Part shown: in pieces, positions 47,993-57,643 of the stretch
Layout of the letters: each line of letters opens with the position of its first letter
Numbering within the stretch: the first letter of the stretch is position 1
From: an uncultured Pelagibacteraceae bacterium
GTDB lineage: Bacteria > Pseudomonadota > Alphaproteobacteria > Pelagibacterales > Pelagibacteraceae
Assembly: GCA_902572225.1 (NCBI GenBank)
Contig: CACGFJ010000003.1
Coordinates: 1 to 64,000 of the forward strand
Direction: 5' to 3'
DNA length: 64,000 nucleotides
The notes under the pieces: generated by a model
Seen by the model: only the letters and a program-made list of their open reading frames with translations
Told to the model about the DNA's origin: nothing
The model's database searches: none
Translations under genes and position numbers: made by a program

Positions 47993-48633
47993 TGAAAGTT
48001 TTATTTCTTACGAGAAAAAAGATTAAATATAATAAGAATATTTATAATTTAATAAAAAAAAAATTTAAACATGTTGAGGTATTTTATTCAAATGAAATTG
48101 GTCAAAAACTACCAAAAAAATTTTTAAAATCTTATGATTTTATTTTTTCATATAGAAGTTATATAATATTAAAAAAAAATATTCTTAAAAAAGTTAAAAT
48201 TAATGCTATAAATTTTCATCCTGCACCTCCAAACTTAAGAGGATTTGCACCCGCATCTTTTGCTATTTTAAAAAAATTAAAGAATTATGGATCTACAATA
48301 CATACTATGAATGAAAAGATAGATAATGGTGAAATTTTAGATGTGCGTTTGTTTAAAATAAAAAAAAATATAAATATTTCTTTGCTATTAAAAGAAACTT
48401 ATCAAAATCAATTAACTCAAATCAAAATTTTTTTTAAAAATTTTAAATTTTATCAAAGAAATAAAGTAAATTTTAAATGGTCAAAAAAAATAAATTACAA
48501 AAAAGATATAGATAAAATCATGTATATTAAAAATTCTTATTCAAAAGATAAAATAAATCGAATAATAAAAGCAACAAAAATAGGTAAATTTAAACCATAT
48601 AAAATTGAAAGTGGAAAAAAAATTTATTTCTAG
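47989..48633 (+). CDS. Formyltransferase-like protein (Fmt/WbkC-type fold)
   Basis: INFHPAPPNLRGFAPASFAILKKLKNYGSTIHTMNEKIDNGEILD: formyl-transferase HxxP...G and D region; ATGA overlap with neuB-like gene. Confidence 0.75.
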   Translation: MMKVLFLTRKKIKYNKNIYNLIKKKFKHVEVFYSNEIGQKLPKKFLKSYDFIFSYRSYIILKKNILKKVKINAINFHPAPPNLRGFAPASFAILKKLKNYGSTIHTMNEKIDNGEILDVRLFKIKKNINISLLLKETYQNQLTQIKIFFKNFKFYQRNKVNFKWSKKINYKKDIDKIMYIKNSYSKDKINRIIKATKIGKFKPYKIESGKKIYF

Positions 48634-48731
48634 ATTAATTAAATAAAATATGGAATTACTTCAGCCCTTACTGAATATATGATTGAAGTAAATCGTGTAT
48701 CAAAATTAGAGTCTAGCTAGAGCCTAGCGCC

Positions 48732-49883
48732 CTAAAGCACCACTAAATCAAGTTTTTGTTTCCCTAATCTCTCGTTGCCATCTTCTGTAACTAAATACGT
48801 TTCTCCTAGATTCATCGCTAATTGACTTTCAGAATCCATCAATATCATGTGCATGAAGAAGATGTTGCCTGGTTCAATGCAGTAAGGATTACCCGTGTAA
48901 AGCATTGGCCAATCCATCCAGTTTGGAGAAAATGTTGCTCCTAATGAGTACCCACATGCATTCATTCTTGAATTTTTAAATCCATGATCATCAAAAGTTT
49001 TTGCATGAACATCAAAAACTTCTCCAATTTTATTTCCAGGTTTTAATTTATTTTCACAATTTGTAAGAGCCTCAACGCATGCTTCATGCATTTTATGATG
49101 TTTCGGATCTGCTTTTCCTATGGGTATTGTTCTAAACATCGCTGAATGATAGTGCCTATAAGTTCCAGCCCATTCAATAGTTAACTGATCTTGATTATTA
49201 AGTATTTGTTTTTCTGCTTGATATCGACAGAGTAGGGCATTTTTCCCAGACCCTATAATAAATTCATTTGCAGGATAATCCCCACCTCCCTCAAATATAA
49301 CTCTGTTCATTTCAGCTAAAATTTTAGACTCACTTACTCCTGCTTTTGCATACTTCCAAACTTCATCCAAAGCCTTGTCAGCTAAATTTGCTGCTTTTTT
49401 AACATAACTAATTTCTTCATCAGATTTAATTACTCTTAATTTTGTAATTAGTTCTGATTTATCTTCGATTGAGCAATAGTTTTGTAATACTGTGTTAAGT
49501 CTTAATGCATTTCTTCCTGTAAGACCGTATGCTTCATATTCGACACCAATTTTTTTTCCTTTTAAATTTAAATTATCTAAAATTATTTTGAGATCATCAG
49601 CAGGATTGGCACCATCTTTATCAACCCAAATTCTTATATCACTTATATTAGATGTGTTTTGAGCTTGTCTTAGATCGGGGGCTCTAGTTAATAATATTAT
49701 ATTACCTTTTTGATCTAAAACTAATGCTTGAAAAAAAACATATCCGAAGGTGTCGTAGCCAGTGAGCCAATACATAGACTCTTGTCTAAACATAATAAGT
49801 GCATCTACACCCTCATTTTTCATAGAGTTCAGTGTCTTTTCTTTTCTATTTGAGAATTCTTCTTTACTAAAATGAAGACCCAT
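48732..49883 (-). CDS. M24 peptidase family (Xaa-Pro aminopeptidase/creatinase-like)
   Basis: N-terminal creatinase-like domain, pita-bread domain AGVSESKILAEMNRVIFEGGGDYPANEFIIGSG ... HYHSAMFRTIPIG. Confidence 0.85.
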   Translation of the reverse strand: MGLHFSKEEFSNRKEKTLNSMKNEGVDALIMFRQESMYWLTGYDTFGYVFFQALVLDQKGNIILLTRAPDLRQAQNTSNISDIRIWVDKDGANPADDLKIILDNLNLKGKKIGVEYEAYGLTGRNALRLNTVLQNYCSIEDKSELITKLRVIKSDEEISYVKKAANLADKALDEVWKYAKAGVSESKILAEMNRVIFEGGGDYPANEFIIGSGKNALLCRYQAEKQILNNQDQLTIEWAGTYRHYHSAMFRTIPIGKADPKHHKMHEACVEALTNCENKLKPGNKIGEVFDVHAKTFDDHGFKNSRMNACGYSLGATFSPNWMDWPMLYTGNPYCIEPGNIFFMHMILMDSESQLAMNLGETYLVTEDGNERLGKQKLDLVVL

Positions 49884-50656
49884 TAACGAATGTTAACACT
49901 AACAGAACCGATTTTATCAACTGTTCCTTTGTATAATCCTTTTCCTTTAAATGGAACTACTCCCACAGTTGAACCTGTGAAAACATAAAAATCTTTATTT
50001 AATTTTATCTTTTCTTTCTTAACTTTATTTAAAACAAATCTTAAAGAATTTAATGGGTTAATATAAACAATATTTGTATTACCATTTACTTTTACTCCAT
50101 TTTTCTTACTAACTAATGATGTTTTTAAATTATTTAAGTTTAATTTTTTAAATTTTGTTTTTCTTCCAACAACAAATTTGATGTTAAATCCAAAATCCCC
50201 ACAAATGTCTCCTAAATATGTAAATTTTTTATTTCTTTGTCTAAATCCAACTATTTCAAAACAAGGCCCCATAAATTTAATAAATTTAGTGACATTTGAT
50301 TTTGTGACTTTTCCTTTAAAATCAAAGAAAGATTTCTTAATAAAATAATAAACTTCAACCTCTATACCTTTAGTGTGTTGGTTTATTTTTACTTTTTGAC
50401 CGGATTTAACTAATCTTTTTTTAAATACTTTTGCTGTAAAAGGTTCTTTTTCTTTTAATTTTTTTAAAGCTTGAATTCCAGTTCCACCAGCTTTTATTCC
50501 AATTGTTTCATCTTTAATTTGATCTTCACACAATTTTCTAAGTTTGTTGGCTAAATTAATATTTTTACAATATTTTACTGGGATAGGATTGATGACTGTA
50601 TTTGTGTTGTAAGCTTTTACAAGTCTTCCAGCGATACGTTCAATTTCATTTTTCAT
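49883..50656 (-). CDS. 2-keto-4-pentenoate hydratase (MhpD-like)
   Basis: RIAGRLVKAYNTNTVINPI; ANKLRKLCEDQIKDETIGIKAGGTGIQALKKL; FTGSTVGVVPFKGKGLYKGTVDKIGSVSVNI. Confidence 0.75.
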   Translation of the reverse strand: MKNEIERIAGRLVKAYNTNTVINPIPVKYCKNINLANKLRKLCEDQIKDETIGIKAGGTGIQALKKLKEKEPFTAKVFKKRLVKSGQKVKINQHTKGIEVEVYYFIKKSFFDFKGKVTKSNVTKFIKFMGPCFEIVGFRQRNKKFTYLGDICGDFGFNIKFVVGRKTKFKKLNLNNLKTSLVSKKNGVKVNGNTNIVYINPLNSLRFVLNKVKKEKIKLNKDFYVFTGSTVGVVPFKGKGLYKGTVDKIGSVSVNIR

Positions 50657-50665
50657 AGCCAGAAC

Positions 50666-51454
50666 TTATTGAAGAATGCTCATAGGATCAAGTCTAGTTT
50701 GAAACCAATTTATCCTAAAATCTAAATGAGGCCCGGTTGATCTTCCAGTGGATCCAACAGTTCCAATAATTTCTCCTTGTTTAACTTCATCACCAACTTT
50801 AACCATTACATTCTCAAGGTGTGAATATATCGTTGAAATTCCGTGTCCGTGATCCATTATTACAGTACCACCTGTATAATAAAGATCATCTTCCGCCATT
50901 GTGACTATTCCAGTTCCAGATGATTTAATTTTAGTTCCTTGTTTAGCTGCAATATCAATTCCATAGTGAGGCCATTTTGGTTTACCATTAAGAATTCTTT
51001 GGCTACCGTAAACTCCACTAATTATCCCTTTAACTGGCATAATAAATTGTTCAGTAAAGAAAGTTAAATCTGAATTTATGGCTCTTGCTTTTCCAATTCT
51101 TCCATTTTCTTCTTTAATCCTTTTATAAACAGACTCTGGTGGTGTAACTTTATTTTCAGGAAGACCATCAATTCTTTGAATATTATATTTTCTCTTAAAA
51201 ACTTTTTTTATAATTCTATTTTTTTTACCATTATTTATTTCAGTAATAGCTACATCAAATTTTCGATCTCTATCTATACCAAATACAAAATATCCATCTT
51301 CGGATACCTTAACTTGCGTTTTATCTACAAATACCTTTGATCCAGCTTCTGCTTTACCTAAAATAAAATGTCCTTGTAAAAATTTACCTTGAAACTCTAA
51401 AGCATGAGAGTGTGTAGAAAATATAATTGCTAAAAAAAGCAACAATTTTTTCAT
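50666..51454 (-). CDS. M23 family metallopeptidase (LytM domain)
   Basis: Start at MKKLLLFLAI; GIISGVYGSQRILNGKPKWPHYGIDIAAKQGTKIKSSGTGIVTMAEDDLYYTGGTVIMDHGHGISTIYSHL...GSTGRSTGPHLDFRINW. Confidence 0.92.
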   Translation of the reverse strand: MKKLLLFLAIIFSTHSHALEFQGKFLQGHFILGKAEAGSKVFVDKTQVKVSEDGYFVFGIDRDRKFDVAITEINNGKKNRIIKKVFKRKYNIQRIDGLPENKVTPPESVYKRIKEENGRIGKARAINSDLTFFTEQFIMPVKGIISGVYGSQRILNGKPKWPHYGIDIAAKQGTKIKSSGTGIVTMAEDDLYYTGGTVIMDHGHGISTIYSHLENVMVKVGDEVKQGEIIGTVGSTGRSTGPHLDFRINWFQTRLDPMSILQ

Positions 51455-52212
51455 TATTTTGCTGTCCAACCCCCATCAATTACAATTGATGTTCCAGTTA
51501 TCATACTTGCTGCATCTGAAGCTAAAAAACATACTGCTGTAGCCACATCAGACTCTGTTGCAACTTTTCCCATGGGTATATTACTTAAAGCTAGTTGTTT
51601 AAATTTTTTATTTTTAAAGAATTTTTTAACCATTGGAGTTTCAACAAATGTAGGTGCAACTGTATTTACTCTGATATTTTTTGTTGCAAGTTCAACTCCC
51701 ATCCCTTTTGTTAATCCCTCAATTCCAAATTTTGTCATGTTATAAATATTTCTACCTGACATACCGACATGTCCTAATTGTGAGGACATATTAATTATAG
51801 ATCCACCTTTTTTTTTATTTTTTAACATTTTTAGGACTACTAATTGTGCAACATTGAATGCTGCTTTCATATTTAAATCTACAAGATAATTCATACTTGT
51901 TTGTTTTATTTTTTCGAAAGGCTCAGGAATGTTTGTACCTGCATTATTTACAAGTATATCGATCTTCTTAATTTTTTTTAATTTAGAAGAAAGATCTTCA
52001 TAATCCATAATATCACAGGTTATTTTAGTTAATTTTCCTTTAACTTTTTTTATATCTTTTTGAAGTTTATCAAGATCAGAAGCAGTTCTGCTCACTCCAA
52101 TTATTGTTGCACCAGCTTCTGCAAGTGCAATAGAACATGCTCTACCAATACCTTTCCCCGCACCAGTAACTAAAGCAACTTTATTTTTTAAATTAATTTT
52201 TTTTAAATACAT
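51454..52212 (-). CDS. Short-chain dehydrogenase/reductase
   Basis: KVALVTGAGKGIGRACSIALAEAGA; VNNAGTN; YNMTKFGIEGLTKGMGVE; PG-like terminus. Confidence 0.93.
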   Translation of the reverse strand: MYLKKINLKNKVALVTGAGKGIGRACSIALAEAGATIIGVSRTASDLDKLQKDIKKVKGKLTKITCDIMDYEDLSSKLKKIKKIDILVNNAGTNIPEPFEKIKQTSMNYLVDLNMKAAFNVAQLVVLKMLKNKKKGGSIINMSSQLGHVGMSGRNIYNMTKFGIEGLTKGMGVELATKNIRVNTVAPTFVETPMVKKFFKNKKFKQLALSNIPMGKVATESDVATAVCFLASDAASMITGTSIVIDGGWTAK

Positions 52213-52791
52213 TTATAAAAATAGTTTTACGTCTGTATATATTAGCTCTATTGCAACAAATAATATTGCTAATAATCCAACCCATCCTATCCATTTATAC
52301 TTTTTAATCCAGCCAGATATCAATGTTGCTGCAGTAGCCATTAAAACTATTGATAAAACTAAACCAAATATCAATAACATGTAATGATCTCTAGCCGCTC
52401 CCGCTACTCCTAATACATTATCTAAACTCATTGTTACATCTGCTAGAATTACAGTTGTTATTGCCTTCATGAATGAACTGTTATCAACTTTTTTGATATT
52501 TTCTTCAGCATTACTATTAATTTTAATTACATCTTCATAAAGTCTGTAACATATATAAAGTAGTAATATTCCACCTATAAGTCTAAGTCCTGTGATTTGT
52601 AATAGATAAGCAGTTATTAGTGTAAATATAATTCTTAAAACTACCGCTGCTCCAATTCCCCAAAAAATAATTTTTTTTCTTTGCTCGGTTGGAAATTGAG
52701 AAGCAACCATTCCAATTATAATTGCATTGTCTCCTGCTAAAACTAAATCGATAAAAACTATTTGAAAAAAAATTACTATTTGTTCGGTCAT
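52213..52791 (-). CDS. TerC/YjbE family integral membrane protein
   Basis: FIDLVLAGDNAIIIGMVASQFP...VILADVTMSLDNVLGVAGAARDH. Confidence 0.92.
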   Translation of the reverse strand: MTEQIVIFFQIVFIDLVLAGDNAIIIGMVASQFPTEQRKKIIFWGIGAAVVLRIIFTLITAYLLQITGLRLIGGILLLYICYRLYEDVIKINSNAEENIKKVDNSSFMKAITTVILADVTMSLDNVLGVAGAARDHYMLLIFGLVLSIVLMATAATLISGWIKKYKWIGWVGLLAILFVAIELIYTDVKLFL

Positions 52792-54392
52792 CTTCTACTA
52801 TCCTCAATTATCATATCAGCTGCTTTTTCCGCAATCATTATTGTCGGTGCATTTGTGTTTCCTGATGTGATATGAGGCATAACAGAGGCATCTACAACCC
52901 TTAAATTTTCTAGTCCGTGAGCGACTAATCGATCGTTAACAACAGCATTTTCATCTTTACCCATTCTACAAGTACTTACTGGATGGAAAATTGTATTCGC
53001 AAATTTTCCAGCTTCTGTTGCTAATTCTTCATTATCTGTAATATTGATTCCCGGTCTAAGCTCTTCAGGTTGGTAATCTTTATAAGCTTTAGACTCCATA
53101 ACAATTTTTCTTACAATCTTTAAAGCTTTTCCAGCAATTTCACGATCTTCATCAGTTGATAAATAATTCATTTTTATTTTTGGTGAAACTCTGGTGTCTG
53201 GAGATTTTAATTCTATAGACCCTCTACTTGTTGGTCTTACATTTGTAATTGTTGGAGTGAACGCTGGAAATTTATGTAAAGCTGATTTTCCTAAAAGATC
53301 GGTACTTGCTGGTGAAATATGAAATTGAAGATTTGGAGTTTCTAAATGTTGATCACTTTTAACAAAACCACAAACATAACTAGCACCAACTGTTAGAGGT
53401 CCTTTTCTTAAGAGAAGAAACTTTAAACCAGATAACATTTTTTTAGTAAAGCTGTAGTAAATATCATTTAAAGTTTCTAAATTTTTAATCTTGTAAACAG
53501 GTCTTAGCATTAAATGATCAGTTAGATTTCTCCCAACTCCTTGATGATCTTTTAATACATTAATATTATTTTCTTTTAGAAGTTCTCCTGGACCAATTCC
53601 TGAAGCTTGTAATATATGAGGCGAACCAATTGTGCCTGCGCTTAATATAATTTCTTTATTAGTTTCAACAGAAAATTCTTTTCCATCAATCCAATAATTT
53701 ACTTTTTTTGCTATATTATTTTCAAATTCTATATTTTTAATATGTGCTTTAGTTATAATTTTTAGATTTTTTCTACGCTTCACTGGATTTAAATAACCTA
53801 CAGCTGTACTACATCTAAAGCCATTTTTAATTGTAAAGGGGAAGTATCCCATACCTTCATTATCACCGTTGTTAAAATCATCAGTTCTTTTGTAACCATG
53901 CTCTTCAGCAGCTTCTAAAAATAGATCAAGAACTTTAAATGTTGCTCTAATTTTCTCGACTGCAATTGGTCCTCCAGAACCATGAAATTCATTTTCTCCA
54001 AATTGAAAATCTTCAGATTTTTTAAAATATGGCAGAACATCATCCCATGACCAACCAACATTACCTAATTGTCTCCAATAATTATAATCATTCGATTGAC
54101 CTCTAATATAGAGCATTCCATTAATCGATGAGCTTCCTCCAAGTGTTTTGCCTCTAGGATAAACCATTTGTCTGTTATCGCAGTTTGGTTCTTTTTCTGT
54201 ATTAAAACACCAGTCGGTATCTGGATTGTGCATAGTTTTAAAATAACCTCCTGGGATATGGATCCAAGGATTGGTATCTTTTCCTCCAGCCTCAAGTAAA
54301 AGAACTTTAGCGTCAGGATTTGCTGTTAATCTATTAGCTAAAACACATCCTGCGGATCCTGCACCAATAATTATGTAATCAAATTTATCCAT
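52788..54392 (-). CDS. GMC oxidoreductase (choline dehydrogenase family)
   Basis: DYIIIGAGSAGCVLANRLTANPDAKVLLLEAGGKDTNPWIHIPGG; GKTLGGSSSINGMLYIRGQ; HPVSTCRMGKDENAVVNDRLVAHGLENLRVVDASVMPHITSGNTNAP. Confidence 0.93.
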   Translation of the reverse strand: MDKFDYIIIGAGSAGCVLANRLTANPDAKVLLLEAGGKDTNPWIHIPGGYFKTMHNPDTDWCFNTEKEPNCDNRQMVYPRGKTLGGSSSINGMLYIRGQSNDYNYWRQLGNVGWSWDDVLPYFKKSEDFQFGENEFHGSGGPIAVEKIRATFKVLDLFLEAAEEHGYKRTDDFNNGDNEGMGYFPFTIKNGFRCSTAVGYLNPVKRRKNLKIITKAHIKNIEFENNIAKKVNYWIDGKEFSVETNKEIILSAGTIGSPHILQASGIGPGELLKENNINVLKDHQGVGRNLTDHLMLRPVYKIKNLETLNDIYYSFTKKMLSGLKFLLLRKGPLTVGASYVCGFVKSDQHLETPNLQFHISPASTDLLGKSALHKFPAFTPTITNVRPTSRGSIELKSPDTRVSPKIKMNYLSTDEDREIAGKALKIVRKIVMESKAYKDYQPEELRPGINITDNEELATEAGKFANTIFHPVSTCRMGKDENAVVNDRLVAHGLENLRVVDASVMPHITSGNTNAPTIMIAEKAADMIIEDSRR

Positions 54393-54527
54393 ATTTTTTA
54401 TAAATAATCTTTAATGAATATTTAATGATTTTAAACATTTTTCTCATAAAAACGTCGAAATGACACTTGTATGTGGCTTTGATTTTTGAGAGGATCTTAA
54501 CATTATAAATAAAAAGAGAGGGATATA

Positions 54528-55625
54528 ATGAAAAAAATCGTTTCAGCGTTATTTGCTGCGTTCTTAGTATTTGGATTTATTTCAAATGCAAATGCTGCAA
54601 AAACGTTAAAGTGTCAGACGGTTATTAGCGCTAAAGGTGATGAAGCGGTAATGTTAAAAGACTTTACTGACAACGTAACAAAACTAACAGGTGGATCTCT
54701 AAAATTTGAAATTATGCCAGCAGGAACAGTAGTTGGAGTTAAAGAAACTCTTGATGCTGTTGATAAAGGTTTGATTGATTGTGGATTTGCTTGGACTCAC
54801 TATTGGTCTGGAGAACATCCAGCTGCTATGTTATTTGGTTCGCCAGTAGCAGGTGGTGGTGTAGGAATTGATAACATCGCATTCTTATCATGGTTTTTAT
54901 ATGGTGGTGGAGAACAACTATATGACAGACTTTGGGGAGAAATGAAAAGAGACATTAAAGGTTTCATGCTTCAACCAGTTGGTCCAGAAGCTTTAGGATG
55001 GTTCCCAAGAAAAATCAAAGATATGGATGATTTCAGAACATTTAAGTTCAGAACTCCTCCAGGAATTCCAGGTCAAACTTACAAAGACATTGGAATAGCT
55101 TCAGTTGCAATGGGTGGTGGAGATATTCTTCCAGCATTGGAAGCAGGAACTATTGATGCTGCTGAGTGGTGTTGTCCTCAACCAGATAAAGTGTTTGGTA
55201 TACATAAAGTATTAAAACACTACTATCTACAAGGTTTACACCAAGTAGTCGTAAATGCTGACTTTTATTTAAACAAAAGCACTTACGATAAGTTCACTGA
55301 CCATGAGAAATTTTCAATGAAGATGGCTGCTGATGCATCGTTGATGAGAGCTTTAGCTTACAGAATCAACACTAATGGATTAGCACTTAAAGATCTAACT
55401 GAAAATCATGGTGTGATACTTGAAGATACACCAGCTGATTATTTCCCAGCTTACATGGCTGCAGCGAAAGCAACTTTAGAGAAAAATGCAAAAGAAAACG
55501 CATTCTTTAAAGAAGTTTATGACTCAATGATAAGCTTTGCTAATACTGCTGTACCATTCTGGTCTGGTGCACAAACATCGAATGCTAAGCTAGGAATGGC
55601 TTATGCTAATTCGTTGAAGAAATAA
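54528..55625 (+). CDS. TRAP transporter substrate-binding protein (DctP)
   Basis: Signal peptide; EIMPAGTVVGVKETLDAVDKGLIDCGFAWTHYWSGEHPAAMLFG; FKFRTPPGIPGQTYKDIGIASVAMGGGDILPALEAGTIDAAEW. Confidence 0.95.
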   Translation: MKKIVSALFAAFLVFGFISNANAAKTLKCQTVISAKGDEAVMLKDFTDNVTKLTGGSLKFEIMPAGTVVGVKETLDAVDKGLIDCGFAWTHYWSGEHPAAMLFGSPVAGGGVGIDNIAFLSWFLYGGGEQLYDRLWGEMKRDIKGFMLQPVGPEALGWFPRKIKDMDDFRTFKFRTPPGIPGQTYKDIGIASVAMGGGDILPALEAGTIDAAEWCCPQPDKVFGIHKVLKHYYLQGLHQVVVNADFYLNKSTYDKFTDHEKFSMKMAADASLMRALAYRINTNGLALKDLTENHGVILEDTPADYFPAYMAAAKATLEKNAKENAFFKEVYDSMISFANTAVPFWSGAQTSNAKLGMAYANSLKK

Positions 55626-55636
55626 ATAAAGTTATT

Positions 55637-55668
55637 AAGCGGGCTTTTATAGGCCCGCTTTTCTTTTC
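55637..55668 (+). terminator. Rho-independent-terminator-like hairpin inside the TRAP operon
   Basis: AAGCGGGC-TTTTATAG-GCCCGCTT followed by TTCTTTTC; between DctP and DctQ genes. Confidence 0.85.
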
Positions 55669-55678
55669 AAAAAATTAT

Positions 55679-56284
55679 ATGTCGGATAATCCAAAGTTAG
55701 ATATTTCAGACGAAATGATAGCCGAAAGGCGATCAGGATCTGGAAAGATGCCTGATGATATGCCAACTTGGATGGCTAAAACTATAGTTAACATTGATAG
55801 ATTTAGTAAATTAATAGGAAACATTGTTTGCTGGATTACGATCCCACTAATGCTTGGGATGGTTTATGAAGTTTTAGCAAGAAAATTATTTTTAGCTCCT
55901 ACAATCTGGGCTTATGATATGAGCAGATTTTTTTATGGAGCACTTTTTATGTTAGGAGCAGGATACGCTCTTTCAAAAGGTGTTCATATTAGAGCAGATT
56001 TTTTATATAGAAATTTTAAAGTTAAAACTCAAGGCAGAATAGATTTTTGGCTTTATTTATTATTTTATTTTCCAGGATTGATAGTCTTTTTGTATATGAC
56101 AACAGGCTTTGTCCAAGAAAGTATAATGAGAAATGAAAGAGGGATGGATACAACATGGATGCCATATATGTGGCCGATAAAATCTTGTTTATGGATTGGA
56201 ATTGTTTTTCTTCTTATCCAAGGTATTTCAGAACTTTTTAAAAGTTATTACGCAGCCGTCAAAGGTAAATGGCCAGGTAGTTAA
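55679..56284 (+). CDS. TRAP transporter small permease (DctQ)
   Basis: Four-TM small subunit; VLARKLFLAPTIWAYDMSRFFYGALFMLGAGYALSKGVHIRADFLY. Confidence 0.92.
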   Translation: MSDNPKLDISDEMIAERRSGSGKMPDDMPTWMAKTIVNIDRFSKLIGNIVCWITIPLMLGMVYEVLARKLFLAPTIWAYDMSRFFYGALFMLGAGYALSKGVHIRADFLYRNFKVKTQGRIDFWLYLLFYFPGLIVFLYMTTGFVQESIMRNERGMDTTWMPYMWPIKSCLWIGIVFLLIQGISELFKSYYAAVKGKWPGS

Positions 56285-57621
56285 TGCTTTCACATTTAAT
56301 AGATCCAGCAATTTTAGGTTTCATACTTATTGGTGTGATGTTGTTTGCAATATTTATAGGATTTCCAATTTCATTTACTCTTATTTTTTTAGGTTTTGTT
56401 TTTGGTTATTTAGGTTTTGGAAAATTGGTTTTCTATTTAATGACATTACAATTTTCGATGGTGATGACCGAACAAACTCTCGCCGCCGTTCCCTTATTTG
56501 TATTTATGGGAATAATGATGGAACAAGCAGGTTTAATGGAAAGATTATTCTCAGCTTTCCAAATGATGTTGGCAAGAGTTAGAGGATCTTTATATTATGC
56601 AGTTTTGTTTGTTTCGGTAATATTTGCTGCTGCAACTGGAATAGTTGGTGCATCAGTTACAATTCTTGGAATTATGGCTGCTAAATCAATGAATAGATCA
56701 AACTATGATGTTAAATTAGCTGCCGGTACGATTACTGCTGGGGGAACTTTAGGTATTCTAATTCCACCGAGTATTATGCTCGTAGTTATGGGTCCAATTA
56801 TGGAAATTCCTGTAACTGATTTATTTGCTGCAGCAATTGTTCCAGGAATATTGTTGGCATGCTTATATGCTGCATACACCACTTTCAGATGTATGATGAA
56901 CCCAAATTTAGGTCCACCCATACCAGAAGAATTAAGAACAACAGATTTAAAAAAATTATGGCTAGAATTTTTCTTAGGATTAGTTCCACCTGCTGCATTA
57001 GTATTTGCCGCATTAGGTAGTATTTTATTTGGATTTGCTACACCAACAGAAGCTGCAGGATGTGGAGCAGGTGGTGCATTATTACTTTCATTAGCTTACA
57101 AAAAATTAACATTAAAAAAATTACAAGATGCTTTAGTTAAAACTTTAGAAATTTCTGCACTAATTATGGTTTTAGTTGCTGCTTCTAATTTCTTTGGAGC
57201 AGTGTTTGCAAGATTAGGAACTCCAATGGTTTTAACAGATTTCCTTTTGTCACTTGAGATGAATAAATATTTAATTTTAGGAATAATCATGATTATGATT
57301 TTTCTTTTAGGATGGCCATTAGAGTGGGTACCAATTGTTATGATAGTTGTTCCTATAATTTTACCATTAATTGAAGCATTAGGATTTAATTTAACTTGGT
57401 TTGCAATTCTTGTTGCTGTTAATTTGCAAACCGCCTGGCTCTCACCCCCCGTAGCATTATCTGCGTATTTTTTAAAAGGAGTAGTTCCAAGTTGGGATTT
57501 AAAAGATATTTATCTTGGAATGATGCAGTTCATGGTATTACAGATAATTGGATTAATTATCATCATAGCGTATCCAAAAATAGTACTGTGGTTGCCAACT
57601 CTCTTATATGGACAGCAGTAA
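56284..57621 (+). CDS. TRAP transporter large permease (DctM)
   Basis: Multi-TM; AAVPLFVFMGIMMEQAGL; TITAGGTLGILIPPSIMLVVMGPIMEIPVTDLFAAAIVPGILL. Confidence 0.95.
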   Translation: MLSHLIDPAILGFILIGVMLFAIFIGFPISFTLIFLGFVFGYLGFGKLVFYLMTLQFSMVMTEQTLAAVPLFVFMGIMMEQAGLMERLFSAFQMMLARVRGSLYYAVLFVSVIFAAATGIVGASVTILGIMAAKSMNRSNYDVKLAAGTITAGGTLGILIPPSIMLVVMGPIMEIPVTDLFAAAIVPGILLACLYAAYTTFRCMMNPNLGPPIPEELRTTDLKKLWLEFFLGLVPPAALVFAALGSILFGFATPTEAAGCGAGGALLLSLAYKKLTLKKLQDALVKTLEISALIMVLVAASNFFGAVFARLGTPMVLTDFLLSLEMNKYLILGIIMIMIFLLGWPLEWVPIVMIVVPIILPLIEALGFNLTWFAILVAVNLQTAWLSPPVALSAYFLKGVVPSWDLKDIYLGMMQFMVLQIIGLIIIIAYPKIVLWLPTLLYGQQ

Positions 57622-57643
57622 ATAATTGATTAATATCATTTAA

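Noticed and set aside
48634-48731. Possible pseudogene fragment or terminator between formyltransferase and M24 peptidase genes
   Set aside because: A weak inverted repeat (TTACTTCA/TGAAGTAA, 48656-48691) and a short open minus frame exist, but there is a stop just upstream and no recognisable product; no U-tract terminator.
52583-52807. 74-aa minus-strand ORF overlapping TerC
   Set aside because: Out-of-frame overlap with the conserved TerC start; no independent support.
56196-56582. 128-aa plus-strand ORF across the DctQ/DctM junction
   Set aside because: Phe/Arg/Asn-rich out-of-frame translation over two well-supported TRAP genes.
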